In this document: positions 35,951 to 46,543 of the stretch, piece after piece
Numbering within the stretch: the stretch's first letter is position 1
How the letters are laid out: each line of letters opens with the position of its first letter
NCBI RefSeq assembly: GCF_018798885.1
Contig: NZ_CP076361.1
Location: 248,001-312,000, forward strand
Direction of reading: 5' to 3'
DNA from: Gemmobacter fulvus
GTDB lineage: Bacteria > Pseudomonadota > Alphaproteobacteria > Rhodobacterales > Rhodobacteraceae
DNA: 64,000 bases
The notes under the pieces: generated by a model
The model's database searches: none
What the model was told of the DNA's origin: nothing
The model's input: the letters and a program-made list of their open reading frames with translations, nothing else
Made by a program: the position numbers and the translations under genes

Positions 35951-37589
35951 ACGGTTCCGTATCCGCCGCCCCGACCCGGTGGAGCCGCTGCAGCCGCGGG
36001 CCGCAGCCACGCCGGACGCGATGCTGTTCGAGCCGCCGGACGACGGGTTCGGCGATCAGTCTTTCGTGTCACCTGCCGCCGCTGCGGGCACGGCGGTCGC
36101 CGGTGCCGAGACCGCGCCGGGAACCGATCTGGACGCCATCCGCCGGGAAGGCCTGACGGGGCGGCAATTGCGGCTGGCGCGTCGGCTGGCGCAAAAACAT
36201 GACATGCCCGCCACATCGGATTTCGATGCAGTGCGCCTGCTGCGCAAGGCGGGCATTGATCCGTTTCAACGCACCAATCTGCTGGAACTGGTCAGCGGTG
36301 GCAGTGGTGGCGGCGACGTGCCGCCGCAATTGCCGGGCCGGTCGGTGGCCAAGGTGCCGCCGGGCGATGGCGTGCAATTGCCGCAAACCATCAAACCGAT
36401 ACAGGTGCCCTCCACCGAAGTGCGCGCCGAACAGAACCATGCCGCCGACATCATGCGCATCCAGCGCGATCTGGCGCGGCGCAGGCGGCGCAAATCCGCC
36501 TTGCTGGTGGCTCGGCTGCTGTTCTTTGTCGGCCTGCCGACCCTGCTGACCGGCTTTTATTATTACATGGTGGCGACCCCGCTTTACGCCACCAAGGCCG
36601 AATTCGTGATCCAGCAATCGGCCAATCCCAGCAGCCCCGCCGCCGGTCTGGGCGGTTTGCTGCAAGGCTCGCCCATGGCCACCTCGCAGGATTCGATCAC
36701 CGTGCAGGGCTATCTGCAATCGCGCGACGCCATGTTGCGACTGGATTCCGACAAGGGATTTCGCGCGCATTTCAGTGATCCGGCCATTGATCCGATCCAG
36801 CGCCTGACACCCGGCGCCACGCTGGAGGCCGCCTACAAGGCCTATACCCGCAATATCCACATCGCCTATGACCCCACCGAAGGCATCATCAAGATGGAGG
36901 TCATCGCCGCCGATCCGCAAAAATCGGTCGAGTTTTCGCGCGCGCTGATCGGCTATGCCGAAGAGCAGGTCGATCACCTGACCCAACGCCTGCGCGAAGA
37001 TCAGATGAAAGGCGCGGATGACAGCTACAAGAACGCCGAACGCGAAATGCTCGCCTCGCAGCGCCGCGTGGTGGAATTGCAGGAAAAGTTCAAAGTGCTC
37101 AGCTCTGAAGTCGAGGTGCAGCTGATCACGGCGCAGATCACCCAGCTGGAGACGCAGCTGACCACCGACAAGCTCTCGTTGCAGCAGATGGAAAGCAATG
37201 CCACGCCCAACAAGGCGCGCATGGATCCGCTGAAACGCCGCATCACCGCGATGGAGGATGAGATTGCCAGCCTGCGCTCCAAGCTGACCGAAGCGGGCGC
37301 GGGCGGCGAAAGCCTCGCTGTGGTGCAAAGCGAGCTGCTGGTGGCGCAGGCCGATGTGCAGACCCGGCAACTGCTGCTGGCGCAAAGCCTGCAAGCGATG
37401 GAAACCGCGCGGATCGAGGCGAACCGGCAGGTGCGCTATCTGTCGGTCTCGGTCAATCCGATCGCACCCGACGAGGCGAGCTATCCACGCGCTTTTGAAA
37501 ACACCGTGGTTGCGCTGCTGATCTTTGGCGGTATCTACCTGATGATCTCGATGACCGCCGCCATTCTGCGCGAGCAGGTCTCTGCTTAA
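35928..37589 (+). CDS. Capsule polysaccharide export inner-membrane protein (KpsE/BexC-like) with long N-terminal extension
   Basis: A 553-residue protein. A cytosolic, Pro/Ala-rich extension of about 185 residues contains a small conserved helical piece (LTGRQLRLARRLAQKH). A first membrane segment lies at about 188-213; a periplasmic coiled-coil domain follows (QVDHLTQRLREDQ and a long helix pair near 370-480), and a second membrane segment lies at about 524-547. This is the polysaccharide co-polymerase/adaptor layout linking the ABC transporter to the outer-membrane channel. KpsE itself is about 380 residues, so the extension is unusual. It overlaps the ATPase gene. Confidence 0.88.
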   Translation: MTTKLTVKRFRIRRPDPVEPLQPRAAATPDAMLFEPPDDGFGDQSFVSPAAAAGTAVAGAETAPGTDLDAIRREGLTGRQLRLARRLAQKHDMPATSDFDAVRLLRKAGIDPFQRTNLLELVSGGSGGGDVPPQLPGRSVAKVPPGDGVQLPQTIKPIQVPSTEVRAEQNHAADIMRIQRDLARRRRRKSALLVARLLFFVGLPTLLTGFYYYMVATPLYATKAEFVIQQSANPSSPAAGLGGLLQGSPMATSQDSITVQGYLQSRDAMLRLDSDKGFRAHFSDPAIDPIQRLTPGATLEAAYKAYTRNIHIAYDPTEGIIKMEVIAADPQKSVEFSRALIGYAEEQVDHLTQRLREDQMKGADDSYKNAEREMLASQRRVVELQEKFKVLSSEVEVQLITAQITQLETQLTTDKLSLQQMESNATPNKARMDPLKRRITAMEDEIASLRSKLTEAGAGGESLAVVQSELLVAQADVQTRQLLLAQSLQAMETARIEANRQVRYLSVSVNPIAPDEASYPRAFENTVVALLIFGGIYLMISMTAAILREQVSA

Positions 37590-37598
37590 GGAGCGATG

Positions 37599-38429
37599 AT
37601 GAAAGATGTGCAAATCGGCGGGCTGACCGTCAGCAATGACCGCCCGCTGCTGGTGATTGCCGGTCCCTGCCAGTTGGAAAGCCTCGATCACGCGCAGATG
37701 ATTGCGGGCCGGATGGCCGAGGCCTGTGCCGCCGCAGGCGCGCAATATGTGTTCAAGGCCAGCTATGACAAGGCGAACCGCACCTCGCTGTCCGGGCGGC
37801 GCGGCATGGGCATGGAGGCCGGGCTGAAGGTGCTGGAGGCAATCCGCGCCAGTGGCCTGCCGGTGCTGACCGACATCCATGATGCGGGTCAGGCGCGCGA
37901 GGCAGCAACCGTGGTCGATGTGATCCAGATCCCGGCCTTTCTGTGCCGCCAGACCGATCTGCTGCTGACAGCCGGGCAAACCGGCGCGGTGGTCAATATC
38001 AAGAAGGGCCAGTTCCTCGCGCCCTGGGATATGGCCAATGTCGCCGACAAGGTCGCCAGCACCGGCAATGACCGGATCCTGCTGACAGAACGCGGCGTGA
38101 GCTTCGGTTATAACACGCTGGTCGCGGATATGCGCAGCCTGCCCACCATGGCGCGCACCGGCTATCCGGTGATCATGGATGCCACCCATTCGGTGCAGCA
38201 ACCCGGCGGTCAGGGCAGCAGCAGCGGCGGCCAGCGCGAATTTGCGCCGGTGATGGCGCGCTGCGCCGTGTCGCTGGGCATTGCCGGGGTATTCATCGAA
38301 ACCCACGAAGCACCGGACAGCGCGCCGTCGGACGGGCCCAACATGATCCCGCTGGATCAGATGCCCGCGCTGATCGACAGCCTGATGCAGTTCGACCGGC
38401 TCGCCAAAGCCAACCCGCTGCGGGTGTGA
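37599..38429 (+). CDS. kdsA: 3-deoxy-8-phosphooctulonate (Kdo-8-P) synthase
   Basis: A 276-residue cytosolic enzyme joining phosphoenolpyruvate to arabinose-5-phosphate. Signatures are VIAGPCQLES, FKASYDKANRTS (the PEP site), LTDIHDAGQA and IIMDATHSVQ-type GYPVIMDATHSVQQPGG. Two ATG codons are adjacent (37596 and 37599); AGGAG ends five bases before the second, so 37599 is favoured. Kdo is used in LPS and as the anchor of group 2 capsules, so the position just after capsule export genes is meaningful. A strong terminator follows. Confidence 0.95.
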   Translation: MKDVQIGGLTVSNDRPLLVIAGPCQLESLDHAQMIAGRMAEACAAAGAQYVFKASYDKANRTSLSGRRGMGMEAGLKVLEAIRASGLPVLTDIHDAGQAREAATVVDVIQIPAFLCRQTDLLLTAGQTGAVVNIKKGQFLAPWDMANVADKVASTGNDRILLTERGVSFGYNTLVADMRSLPTMARTGYPVIMDATHSVQQPGGQGSSSGGQREFAPVMARCAVSLGIAGVFIETHEAPDSAPSDGPNMIPLDQMPALIDSLMQFDRLAKANPLRV

Positions 38430-38437
38430 GCCAAACC

Positions 38438-38463
38438 AAAAGCCGCCCTTCGGGGCGGCTTTT
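38438..38463 (+). terminator. Terminator of the capsule/kdsA unit
   Basis: AAAAGCCGCCC-TTCG-GGGCGGCTTTT, an 11-bp stem with TTCG loop, ten bases after kdsA. Confidence 0.9.
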
Positions 38464-38559
38464 CTGTTCGGGCTGCGGGATTCGACGTCACGTTATGCGC
38501 AAACTAGTGCCCTGCACGCAGCAGAGCCTGAACATCTCACCGTAACTCTTTGGAATGCT

Positions 38560-38636
38560 TGGCGCACCCAGCACGATTCGAACGTGCGACCTTTGCCTTC
38601 GGAGGGCAACGCTCTATCCAGCTGAGCTATGGGTGC
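38560..38636 (-). tRNA. tRNA-Arg (anticodon CCG)
   Basis: 77 bases with encoded CCA on the minus strand. Acceptor GCACCCA pairs with TGGGTGC, the T-arm contains GTTCGAATC, and the anticodon loop CTCCGAA gives CCG, which reads CGG codons. Confidence 0.97.
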
Positions 38637-38647
38637 GTACTGGCGAC

Positions 38648-38676
38648 TAGATAGACCAAGCCGCCGGGGCCTGCAA
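38648..38676 (-). promoter_or_regulatory. Promoter of tRNA-Arg
   Basis: On the minus strand TTGCAG (38676-38671), a 17-base spacer and TATCTA (38653-38648), ending 11 bases before the tRNA. It lies in the short gap after the suf operon. Confidence 0.6.
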
Positions 38677-38686
38677 TCGCAAATCG

Positions 38687-39910
38687 TCAGGCAAACAACT
38701 CGTGGCACAATTCCAGTGCCTCGATCAGAACATCGACCTCGGCCTCGGTGTTGTACATGGCGAACGAGGCGCGGCAGGTGGCCCCCACGCCCATATGCGC
38801 CATCAGCGGCATGGCGCAATGTGTGCCCGCGCGCACCGCAACGCCCTTCTTGTCCAGCACGGTCGAGATGTCATGCGCATGGGCCGCCCCGTCGAGCGTG
38901 AAGGAGAAGATCGCGCCTTTGCCAGCCGAATTTCCCTGCACCGACAACCAGTTCAGCCCGGCCAGCCGGTTGCGCGCATAATCGCGCAGCTGGCGTTCAT
39001 GGGCGGCGATATTGGCCATGCCGATGCCCATCAGATATTCCAGCGCAACGCCCAGCCCGATCTGCTGCACAATGCCCGGCGTGCCCGCCTCGAACTTCAT
39101 CGGCGGGTCGTTATAGGTGACGGCATCGCGCGTCACTTCGCGGATCATGTCGCCGCCGCCAAGGAAGGGGCGCATTTCGGCCATGCGCTCGCGCCGGATA
39201 TAGATCGCGCCGGAGCCGGAGGGGCCGTAAAGCTTGTGCCCGGTGATGGCAAAGAAATCACAGCCCATGGCCTGCACATCCACCGGCATATGCACCGCCG
39301 ATTGCGAGCCATCGACCAGCACCGGCACACCCTTTTCGCGCGCTGCCCGGCAGATGGCAGCCGTATCCACCACCGTGCCCAGGACATTGGACATCTGCGT
39401 GATCGCCACAAGTCTGGTGCGCGGACCGATGGCGTCGATCACCGCCTGCGGATCCAGATCGCCATTGGCGTCACACTCCACCCATTTCAGCACCACGCCC
39501 TGCCGTTCACGCAGGAAATGCCAGGGCACGATATTGGCGTGATGTTCCATCACCGACAGCACGATCTCGTCCCCCGGCTGCAAGCGGGGTGCCGCCCAGG
39601 CATAGGACACCAGATTGATGCCCTCGGTCGTGCCCGAGGTGAACACGATCTCGTCTTCGGAACCGGCATTCAGGAAGCGCGCGATGGTATGGCGCACCGC
39701 CTCGTATTTGTCGGTAGCGAGGTTGGAGAGGTAATGCAGACCGCGATGCACATTGGCATATTCCATCGCATAGGCCTGCGTCACCGCATCAATCACGCAG
39801 CGCGGCTTTTGCGCCGAGGCGCCATTGTCGAGGTAAACCAGCGCCTTGCCATTCACCTCGCGCGCGAGGATCGGAAAATCGGCCCGGATTTTTGCCACGT
39901 CAAACATCAT
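38687..39910 (-). CDS. sufS: SufS-type cysteine desulfurase
   Basis: A 407-residue PLP enzyme of the group II class, taking sulfur from cysteine as a persulfide. The PLP lysine is in ITGHKLYGPSG; the catalytic cysteine is in RAGTHCAMP near residue 360 (RAGHHC in most relatives). The HHANIVPW segment is conserved. Its start ATG 39910 overlaps the YIP1 gene stop. It is the last gene of the Fe-S operon; no sufE, sufA or sufT follows, because tRNA-Arg and the opposite-strand kdsA come next. Confidence 0.94.
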   Translation of the reverse strand: MMFDVAKIRADFPILAREVNGKALVYLDNGASAQKPRCVIDAVTQAYAMEYANVHRGLHYLSNLATDKYEAVRHTIARFLNAGSEDEIVFTSGTTEGINLVSYAWAAPRLQPGDEIVLSVMEHHANIVPWHFLRERQGVVLKWVECDANGDLDPQAVIDAIGPRTRLVAITQMSNVLGTVVDTAAICRAAREKGVPVLVDGSQSAVHMPVDVQAMGCDFFAITGHKLYGPSGSGAIYIRRERMAEMRPFLGGGDMIREVTRDAVTYNDPPMKFEAGTPGIVQQIGLGVALEYLMGIGMANIAAHERQLRDYARNRLAGLNWLSVQGNSAGKGAIFSFTLDGAAHAHDISTVLDKKGVAVRAGTHCAMPLMAHMGVGATCRASFAMYNTEAEVDVLIEALELCHELFA

Positions 39911-40401
39911 GCCACCTCGGATGGCGTCTGCGATGCTTCCACAATCGCCCGCGCCCATTGGAACAAAAACCCTGCAAAGGTCAGCAGGCCGATCAGCATC
40001 AACTGGCTGCCCGGCCCGATCATGCCCGCCACCAGCCCGACCAGCAGCACAAAGGGGCTGATGGCGACCAGCGCCCAGAACAGCGCCAGCCGCGCGGCAT
40101 AACCGCCGAGGCCAAAGCCGAAGGCCCGCAGCGCGATATGGCTGATCGCGGCCAGCGCATAAAGAAACGGGATCGTCGCCAGCAGCCCCAACCCCTTGCC
40201 CAGCATCTGGGCCGAAACCGGAATTACGGGATCCAGCGCCGTCACCCGCGCCGCTGCCGGAAACTGCGCGATGAAGGCCAGCACCAGAAAGACGATCAGC
40301 AGGCTGAAGGCAAATGGCTCTGACCGGCCACGCTGCAAATGCCTGCGCATGACGGCGCGGGGCCGCTGCCAGCTTTGCACGATATCGGTGGTGACAGCCA
40401 T
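39907..40401 (-). CDS. YIP1-family membrane protein within the suf operon
   Basis: A 164-residue protein with four or five hydrophobic helices (PFAFSLLIVFLVLAFIAQF and onward) and a basic N-terminus. It matches the YIP1/DUF1282-like membrane family. It lies 15 bases after sufD and overlaps sufS by four bases, so it is firmly embedded. Its role in Fe-S assembly is unknown; a membrane anchor or a lipid-related function are possibilities. Confidence 0.75.
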   Translation of the reverse strand: MAVTTDIVQSWQRPRAVMRRHLQRGRSEPFAFSLLIVFLVLAFIAQFPAAARVTALDPVIPVSAQMLGKGLGLLATIPFLYALAAISHIALRAFGFGLGGYAARLALFWALVAISPFVLLVGLVAGMIGPGSQLMLIGLLTFAGFLFQWARAIVEASQTPSEVA

Positions 40402-40416
40402 CTGCGCGCCTGTGCC

Positions 40417-41706
40417 TTATTGCCCGTGCCGTGCCAGCCAACCTTCCAGCCGGGCGCGGATATCCTCTGCGATGCCGTCATCCTCGATCTCGGCAATCGC
40501 CTCGGCCAGGAAGGCCAGCACCAGCAGCGACTGCGCCGCCTTCAGCGGCACGCCGCGCGAGCGCAGGTAATACAGCGCCGTTTCGTCGATCGCGCCCGAA
40601 GTGGAGCCGTGGCTGCATTTCACGTCGTCGGCGTAGATTTCCAACTCGGGCTTGGCAAGGAACTGGCTGTCCTCGTCCAGCAGCAGCGACTGGCTGATCT
40701 GATAGCCATCGGTTTTCTGCGCCCCGGCCTTGACCAGGATCTTGCCCTGAAACACGCCGACGGCCCCGTTCTTCAGCACCTTCTTGAACACCTGGCGGCT
40801 TTCGCAGCGTTCTGCGGCATGGGTCACGAACACCGTGTCATCATGCAGAAACTGGCCATCGCCCACCGCAGCCCCTGCCACATGCGCCATCGCATCGTCG
40901 CCGGTCAACTCCAGCACCGCCTCGTTGCGGGTCAGCACGCCATTCGCGGTCAGGGTAAAGCTCTTGAACGCCGACTCGGCCCCGAGCCGGGCGAAGATAT
41001 GCGTCACCGCGCGGCGCTCATGGTCACGCCCCTGCGAGCGGATGTGGTGGAAGCGCGCGCCATCGGCGATCTCCACTTCCATCACCTGATTGAAGCGCGC
41101 CGCCGCCGGGCCGTTTTCCAGCAGGGTGATTTCGGCCCCGGCCTCGACCTTGATGCAGTGATGCAGCGTCGCGTCCGAGGTTTCATCCGCATGCAGATAG
41201 ATCAGCGAGACGGGTTTGGCCGGTTTGCCAGTGACGCGGATCAGCACGCCATCGGTGGCCGTGGCGGTGTTCAGCGCCGCAAGCGGCCGCGCCACCGGGG
41301 TCTGCCCGCGCGTCTCAAGCACGCCATAAAGCGCCTGCGCCCAATGAATATCGGTGCGGTCGGTGGTGGCCAGCCGGTCGATTTCGATCCCGGCCAGCGC
41401 CAGATCATCCGAGGCCGCGGCGTCGAACACACCGTCGACGAACACCAGCTTCAGCCGGTCGATGCCGCCGAACACCTCGGCCTCGTCGCCCGCATCAAAG
41501 ATTGCAGCGCGGGGCGCCTCGGCCTGGGTTAGGCTGGCCGGATCGGTATAGCGCCAGTATTCGTCGCGCTTGCCGGGCAGGCCCATGGCCCGCAACCGTG
41601 CCAGAGCATCCACCCGCGCGGACTGTGCCCAGCCGCCCTGCGGCAGGTCCAGCGCCGAAAGCCGATCCTCCAGCGCCTGCTGTTTCGCGTGCGCCAAAGC
41701 CATCAC
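40417..41706 (-). CDS. sufD: Fe-S scaffold complex protein SufD
   Basis: A 429-residue beta-helix protein of the SufBC2D scaffold that builds Fe-S clusters. It has the SufB/D core with HDDTVFVTHAAERCESRQVFKKVLKNGAVGVFQGKI-type strands and the C-terminal CSHGSTSGAIDETALYYLRSRGV motif carrying the conserved histidine and cysteine. It overlaps sufC by four bases (ATGA). Confidence 0.95.
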   Translation of the reverse strand: MMALAHAKQQALEDRLSALDLPQGGWAQSARVDALARLRAMGLPGKRDEYWRYTDPASLTQAEAPRAAIFDAGDEAEVFGGIDRLKLVFVDGVFDAAASDDLALAGIEIDRLATTDRTDIHWAQALYGVLETRGQTPVARPLAALNTATATDGVLIRVTGKPAKPVSLIYLHADETSDATLHHCIKVEAGAEITLLENGPAAARFNQVMEVEIADGARFHHIRSQGRDHERRAVTHIFARLGAESAFKSFTLTANGVLTRNEAVLELTGDDAMAHVAGAAVGDGQFLHDDTVFVTHAAERCESRQVFKKVLKNGAVGVFQGKILVKAGAQKTDGYQISQSLLLDEDSQFLAKPELEIYADDVKCSHGSTSGAIDETALYYLRSRGVPLKAAQSLLVLAFLAEAIAEIEDDGIAEDIRARLEGWLARHGQ

Positions 41707-42458
41707 TGCACCTCGGCCAGAATACCGGCATAGCCGTTTTCTTCGACCTCCAGCGCCAGTTCCGGCCCGCCGGTCTTCACGATGCGGCCATCGGCCATGA
41801 TATGCACGACATCGGGTTTGATATGGTCCAGCAGGCGCTGGTAGTGGGTAATCACAAGGAAACCCCGGCCCGCATCGCGCAGCGCATTCACGCCATCCGC
41901 GACCAGTTTCATCGCATCGACATCCAGCCCCGAATCCGTCTCGTCAAGGATGCACATCTTCGGCTCAAGCATCGCCATCTGGAGGATTTCGTTGCGCTTT
42001 TTCTCGCCGCCCGAGAAGCCGACATTAACCGGGCGCTTCATCATCTCGGCGTCGATCTTTAGCGCCTTGGCCTTTTCGCGCACGACTTTCAGAAACTCGC
42101 CCGCCGTCATTTCCTCTTCGCCACGCGCCTTGCGTTGCGCGTTCACCGCCGTGCGCAGGAAGGTCATGTTGCCGACGCCCGGGATCTCCACCGGATATTG
42201 GAAGGCCAGAAACAGCCCCGCCGCCGCGCGCTCTTCCGGTTCCATCTCCAGCAGCTCCACGCCTTCCAGCGTGGCAGAGCCTTCAGTGACCTCATAGCCA
42301 TCGCGGCCCGACAGCACATAAGACAGCGTGGACTTGCCCGAGCCATTCGGCCCCATGATCGCATGAACCTTGCCGGCTTCCACCGTCAGGTTCACACCCT
42401 TGAGGATCACCTTGTCCTCTTCTTCCAGCTTCACATGCAGGTTCTTGATTTCCAGCAT
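41703..42458 (-). CDS. sufC: Fe-S assembly ATPase SufC
   Basis: A 251-residue ABC ATPase that drives the SufBC2D scaffold. Walker A is GPNGSGKST; the signature is VGFSGGEKKRNEILQM and Walker B is CILDETDSGLDVDA, all diagnostic of SufC. The second ATG (42458) is the likely start: AAGGA overlaps the first ATG and is correctly placed for the second. It is coupled to sufD. Confidence 0.97.
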   Translation of the reverse strand: MLEIKNLHVKLEEEDKVILKGVNLTVEAGKVHAIMGPNGSGKSTLSYVLSGRDGYEVTEGSATLEGVELLEMEPEERAAAGLFLAFQYPVEIPGVGNMTFLRTAVNAQRKARGEEEMTAGEFLKVVREKAKALKIDAEMMKRPVNVGFSGGEKKRNEILQMAMLEPKMCILDETDSGLDVDAMKLVADGVNALRDAGRGFLVITHYQRLLDHIKPDVVHIMADGRIVKTGGPELALEVEENGYAGILAEVQ

Positions 42459-42503
42459 TTCGTTTTCCTTCATACCCGTCTGCCCGTCTGGGCATGAATT
42501 CCG

Positions 42504-44024
<1,521 letters not shown>

Positions 44025-44037
44025 GGCTTTTCCCCTG

Positions 44038-45081
44038 TCATGCCCGCGCGCGGGCCTTGCGATATTGCGCGCCCCACACATCGGCAAAGCGCAACACATC
44101 TTCTGTCGTCGTCGCAGGGCCGATGGAGATGCGCAGCGCCGAGCCCGCCGCAACATCGTCAAACCCCATGGCGCGCAGCACCCGGCTGGCCTTCACCTTG
44201 CCGCTGGAACAGGCAGAGCCTGCCGAAACGGCAAATCCGGCCAGATCCATCTGCATGACCTGTGTTTCGCCCTTCCAGCCGGGAGTGACGAGGCACAGGG
44301 TGTTCGGCAGACGCGGCACACCATTTCCGACCGAAATAGTCTCATTTGCCGTCGCAGACAATGCCGAGTCTAGAATATTTCTAATTTCGGCCACCTGATC
44401 CCAGACGCCATTGGCCAGATCGCGGGCCGCCGCCTCGGATGCCGCCGCAAAACCGGCGATGCCGATCAGGTTTTCGGTGCCGGCGCGCCGCCCCATTTCT
44501 TGCCCGCCGCCCTTCAGCTGCGCCGCAACATCCAGGCCCCGGCGCAGGATCAGCGCGCCGATTCCCTTGGGCCCGCCCAGCTTGTGCGCCGAGATCAAGC
44601 CCATGTCACAGCCCAGCCAGTTAAAGGCGAGTGGCACCTTGCCAAAGGCCTGCGTCAGATCACTGACCGCGAGCCCTTCGGGCAGGGTTTGCAGAATCCC
44701 GGTTTCCGAATTGGCATATTGCAGGGCGGTGCGCGCCGGGTCGGTGACATGCACCTGCCCCTGCGCATCGGCGGCAAGATCGGCCTGACACCAGGCCGAC
44801 ACCGCCTCATGTTCGACATCGGCGCAGTGCAGCCCCCGGCCCGCACAGGCCAGCGCCGCCGCCTCTGTTGCGCCCGAGGTGAAGACGATATCCGCCCCGT
44901 CGGCCCCCAATGCGGCGGCAATCTGCCCGCGTGCCCGCTCCAGCAGCGATTTCGCTGCCCGGCCCTCGGCATGGACCGAGGACGGGTTGCCGACACACTC
45001 CATCGCCGCGATCATCGCCGCCTTCGCCTCGGGGCGCAGCGGCGTGGTGGCGTTCCAGTCGAGATAACTGCGGGGTTTCAT
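44038..45081 (-). CDS. IscS/NifS-like cysteine desulfurase
   Basis: A 347-residue PLP enzyme of group I. It opens [19 protein letters not shown]; the PLP lysine is in [15 protein letters not shown] and the catalytic cysteine in [17 protein letters not shown]. Group I enzymes supply sulfur to IscU-type scaffolds and to tRNA thiolation. Here it is one of two desulfurases in the same transcript. It overlaps cysS by four bases (ATGA), tying its translation to cysteinyl-tRNA synthetase. Confidence 0.94.
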   Translation of the reverse strand: MKPRSYLDWNATTPLRPEAKAAMIAAMECVGNPSSVHAEGRAAKSLLERARGQIAAALGADGADIVFTSGATEAAALACAGRGLHCADVEHEAVSAWCQADLAADAQGQVHVTDPARTALQYANSETGILQTLPEGLAVSDLTQAFGKVPLAFNWLGCDMGLISAHKLGGPKGIGALILRRGLDVAAQLKGGGQEMGRRAGTENLIGIAGFAAASEAAARDLANGVWDQVAEIRNILDSALSATANETISVGNGVPRLPNTLCLVTPGWKGETQVMQMDLAGFAVSAGSACSSGKVKASRVLRAMGFDDVAAGSALRISIGPATTTEDVLRFADVWGAQYRKARARA

Positions 45082-46448
45082 AACAGCCCGTCAAGCTTGG
45101 TCGCATCAAAGCCCGCGCCCGGAAGCAGCTCTACCCCGGCCTTGGACATGCGCACCTCGACCCCTGCGGCGGTCAACGCGGCTTTCATCGCATCCACCGC
45201 CGAGAAATCCTTGGCCGCCATCGCATCGGTCCGCAGTTGCGCCAGCCTGTCGGCATAGGGGCTCAGATCCACGCCGGTCTCCACCCATGCGCCCATATCC
45301 GGCAGCAAGAGGCCCAGCAGCTGCGCCGAGGCACACAGCGCCGCAGTATCCCCCTTGCCCGCCAGCGCGTGCAATTCGGCAATCGCGCCTGCGGTGTTCA
45401 GATCATCGGCCAGCGCCGCCAGAACCGGCTCTGCCACCTGCCCCGGCCCCACGCCATCGGTCAGCGCCCGCCACTTGCGCAGCGTCGCTTCGGCCTGTGC
45501 GGCCTTCTCTGCCGTCCAGTCCATCGGTTTGGTGTAGTGGGTGCCCAGATAGACCATGCGGATCACCTCACCCGGATAGCCCTGATCCAGTAGGTCGCGC
45601 ACGGTGAAGAAATTGCCCAGACTCTTGGACATCTTCTTGCCCTCGACCTGAAGCATCTCGTTGTGCATCCAGATCTTTGCAAACCCGCCATGCGGATGGG
45701 CGCAGCAGCTTTGCGCAATCTCGTTCTCATGGTGCGGAAATTGCAGATCAATGCCGCCGCCGTGAATGTCGAATGTGTCGCCCAGAAGTTCATGGCTCAT
45801 GGCCGAGCATTCAATATGCCAGCCGGGCCGCCCCCGGCCCCAGGGGCTGTCCCAGCCGGGCAGATCCACACCCGAGGGTTTCCACAGCACGAAATCCATC
45901 GGGTCGCGTTTGTAGGGCGCCACTTCGACCCGCGCGCCTGCGATCATGTCATCAATCGAGCGGCCCGACAGCTTGCCGTAATCGGCATAGCTGCGCACAT
46001 CGAACAGCACATGGCCTTCGGCCTCATAGGCATGGCCCGAGGCGATCAGCCCTTCGATCATATGCACCATGGCGCCGATGAATTCGGTCGCGCGCGGCTC
46101 ATGCGTCGGGCGCAGCGCCCCCAGCGCATCCATATCGGCGTGATACCAGCCAATCGTTTCATCGGTGATGTCACGGATCGGGCGGCCGGTTTCGGCGGCC
46201 CGCGCGTTGATCTTGTCATCCACATCGGTGAAATTGCGCACATAGGTCACCTGCGCGGCCCCATAGACGTGGCGCAGCAGCCGGAACAGCGTGTCAAACA
46301 CCACCACGGGCCGGGCATTGCCGATATGAGCGCGGTCATAGACGGTCGGGCCACAGACATACAAGCTGATCTGCCCCGGTTTCACCGGCACCAGATCCTC
46401 TTTCGTGCGGGTCTTGCTGTTATATAGCCTGATGTGACGCTCGGTCAT
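45078..46448 (-). CDS. cysS: Cysteinyl-tRNA synthetase
   Basis: A 456-residue class I synthetase. The HIGH-type motif is [15 protein letters not shown], which also carries the first zinc cysteine; the second zinc region is HIECSAMS, and KMSKS is intact in [15 protein letters not shown] 46448 follows AAGGAGGG; the upstream extension of 41 codons shows no homology. It heads the Fe-S operon and is coupled to the desulfurase gene, so the use of cysteine for protein synthesis and for sulfur donation is set from one transcript. Confidence 0.96.
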   Translation of the reverse strand: MTERHIRLYNSKTRTKEDLVPVKPGQISLYVCGPTVYDRAHIGNARPVVVFDTLFRLLRHVYGAAQVTYVRNFTDVDDKINARAAETGRPIRDITDETIGWYHADMDALGALRPTHEPRATEFIGAMVHMIEGLIASGHAYEAEGHVLFDVRSYADYGKLSGRSIDDMIAGARVEVAPYKRDPMDFVLWKPSGVDLPGWDSPWGRGRPGWHIECSAMSHELLGDTFDIHGGGIDLQFPHHENEIAQSCCAHPHGGFAKIWMHNEMLQVEGKKMSKSLGNFFTVRDLLDQGYPGEVIRMVYLGTHYTKPMDWTAEKAAQAEATLRKWRALTDGVGPGQVAEPVLAALADDLNTAGAIAELHALAGKGDTAALCASAQLLGLLLPDMGAWVETGVDLSPYADRLAQLRTDAMAAKDFSAVDAMKAALTAAGVEVRMSKAGVELLPGAGFDATKLDGLL

Positions 46449-46543
46449 GGCCAATCCGCCCTCCTTCACCGTCTGTTCCGGGTGCGGGATAGCGGATTGC
46501 GCGCGGCTTGAAAACAGCCGATGCGCGGGCCACAAGCGATGTG

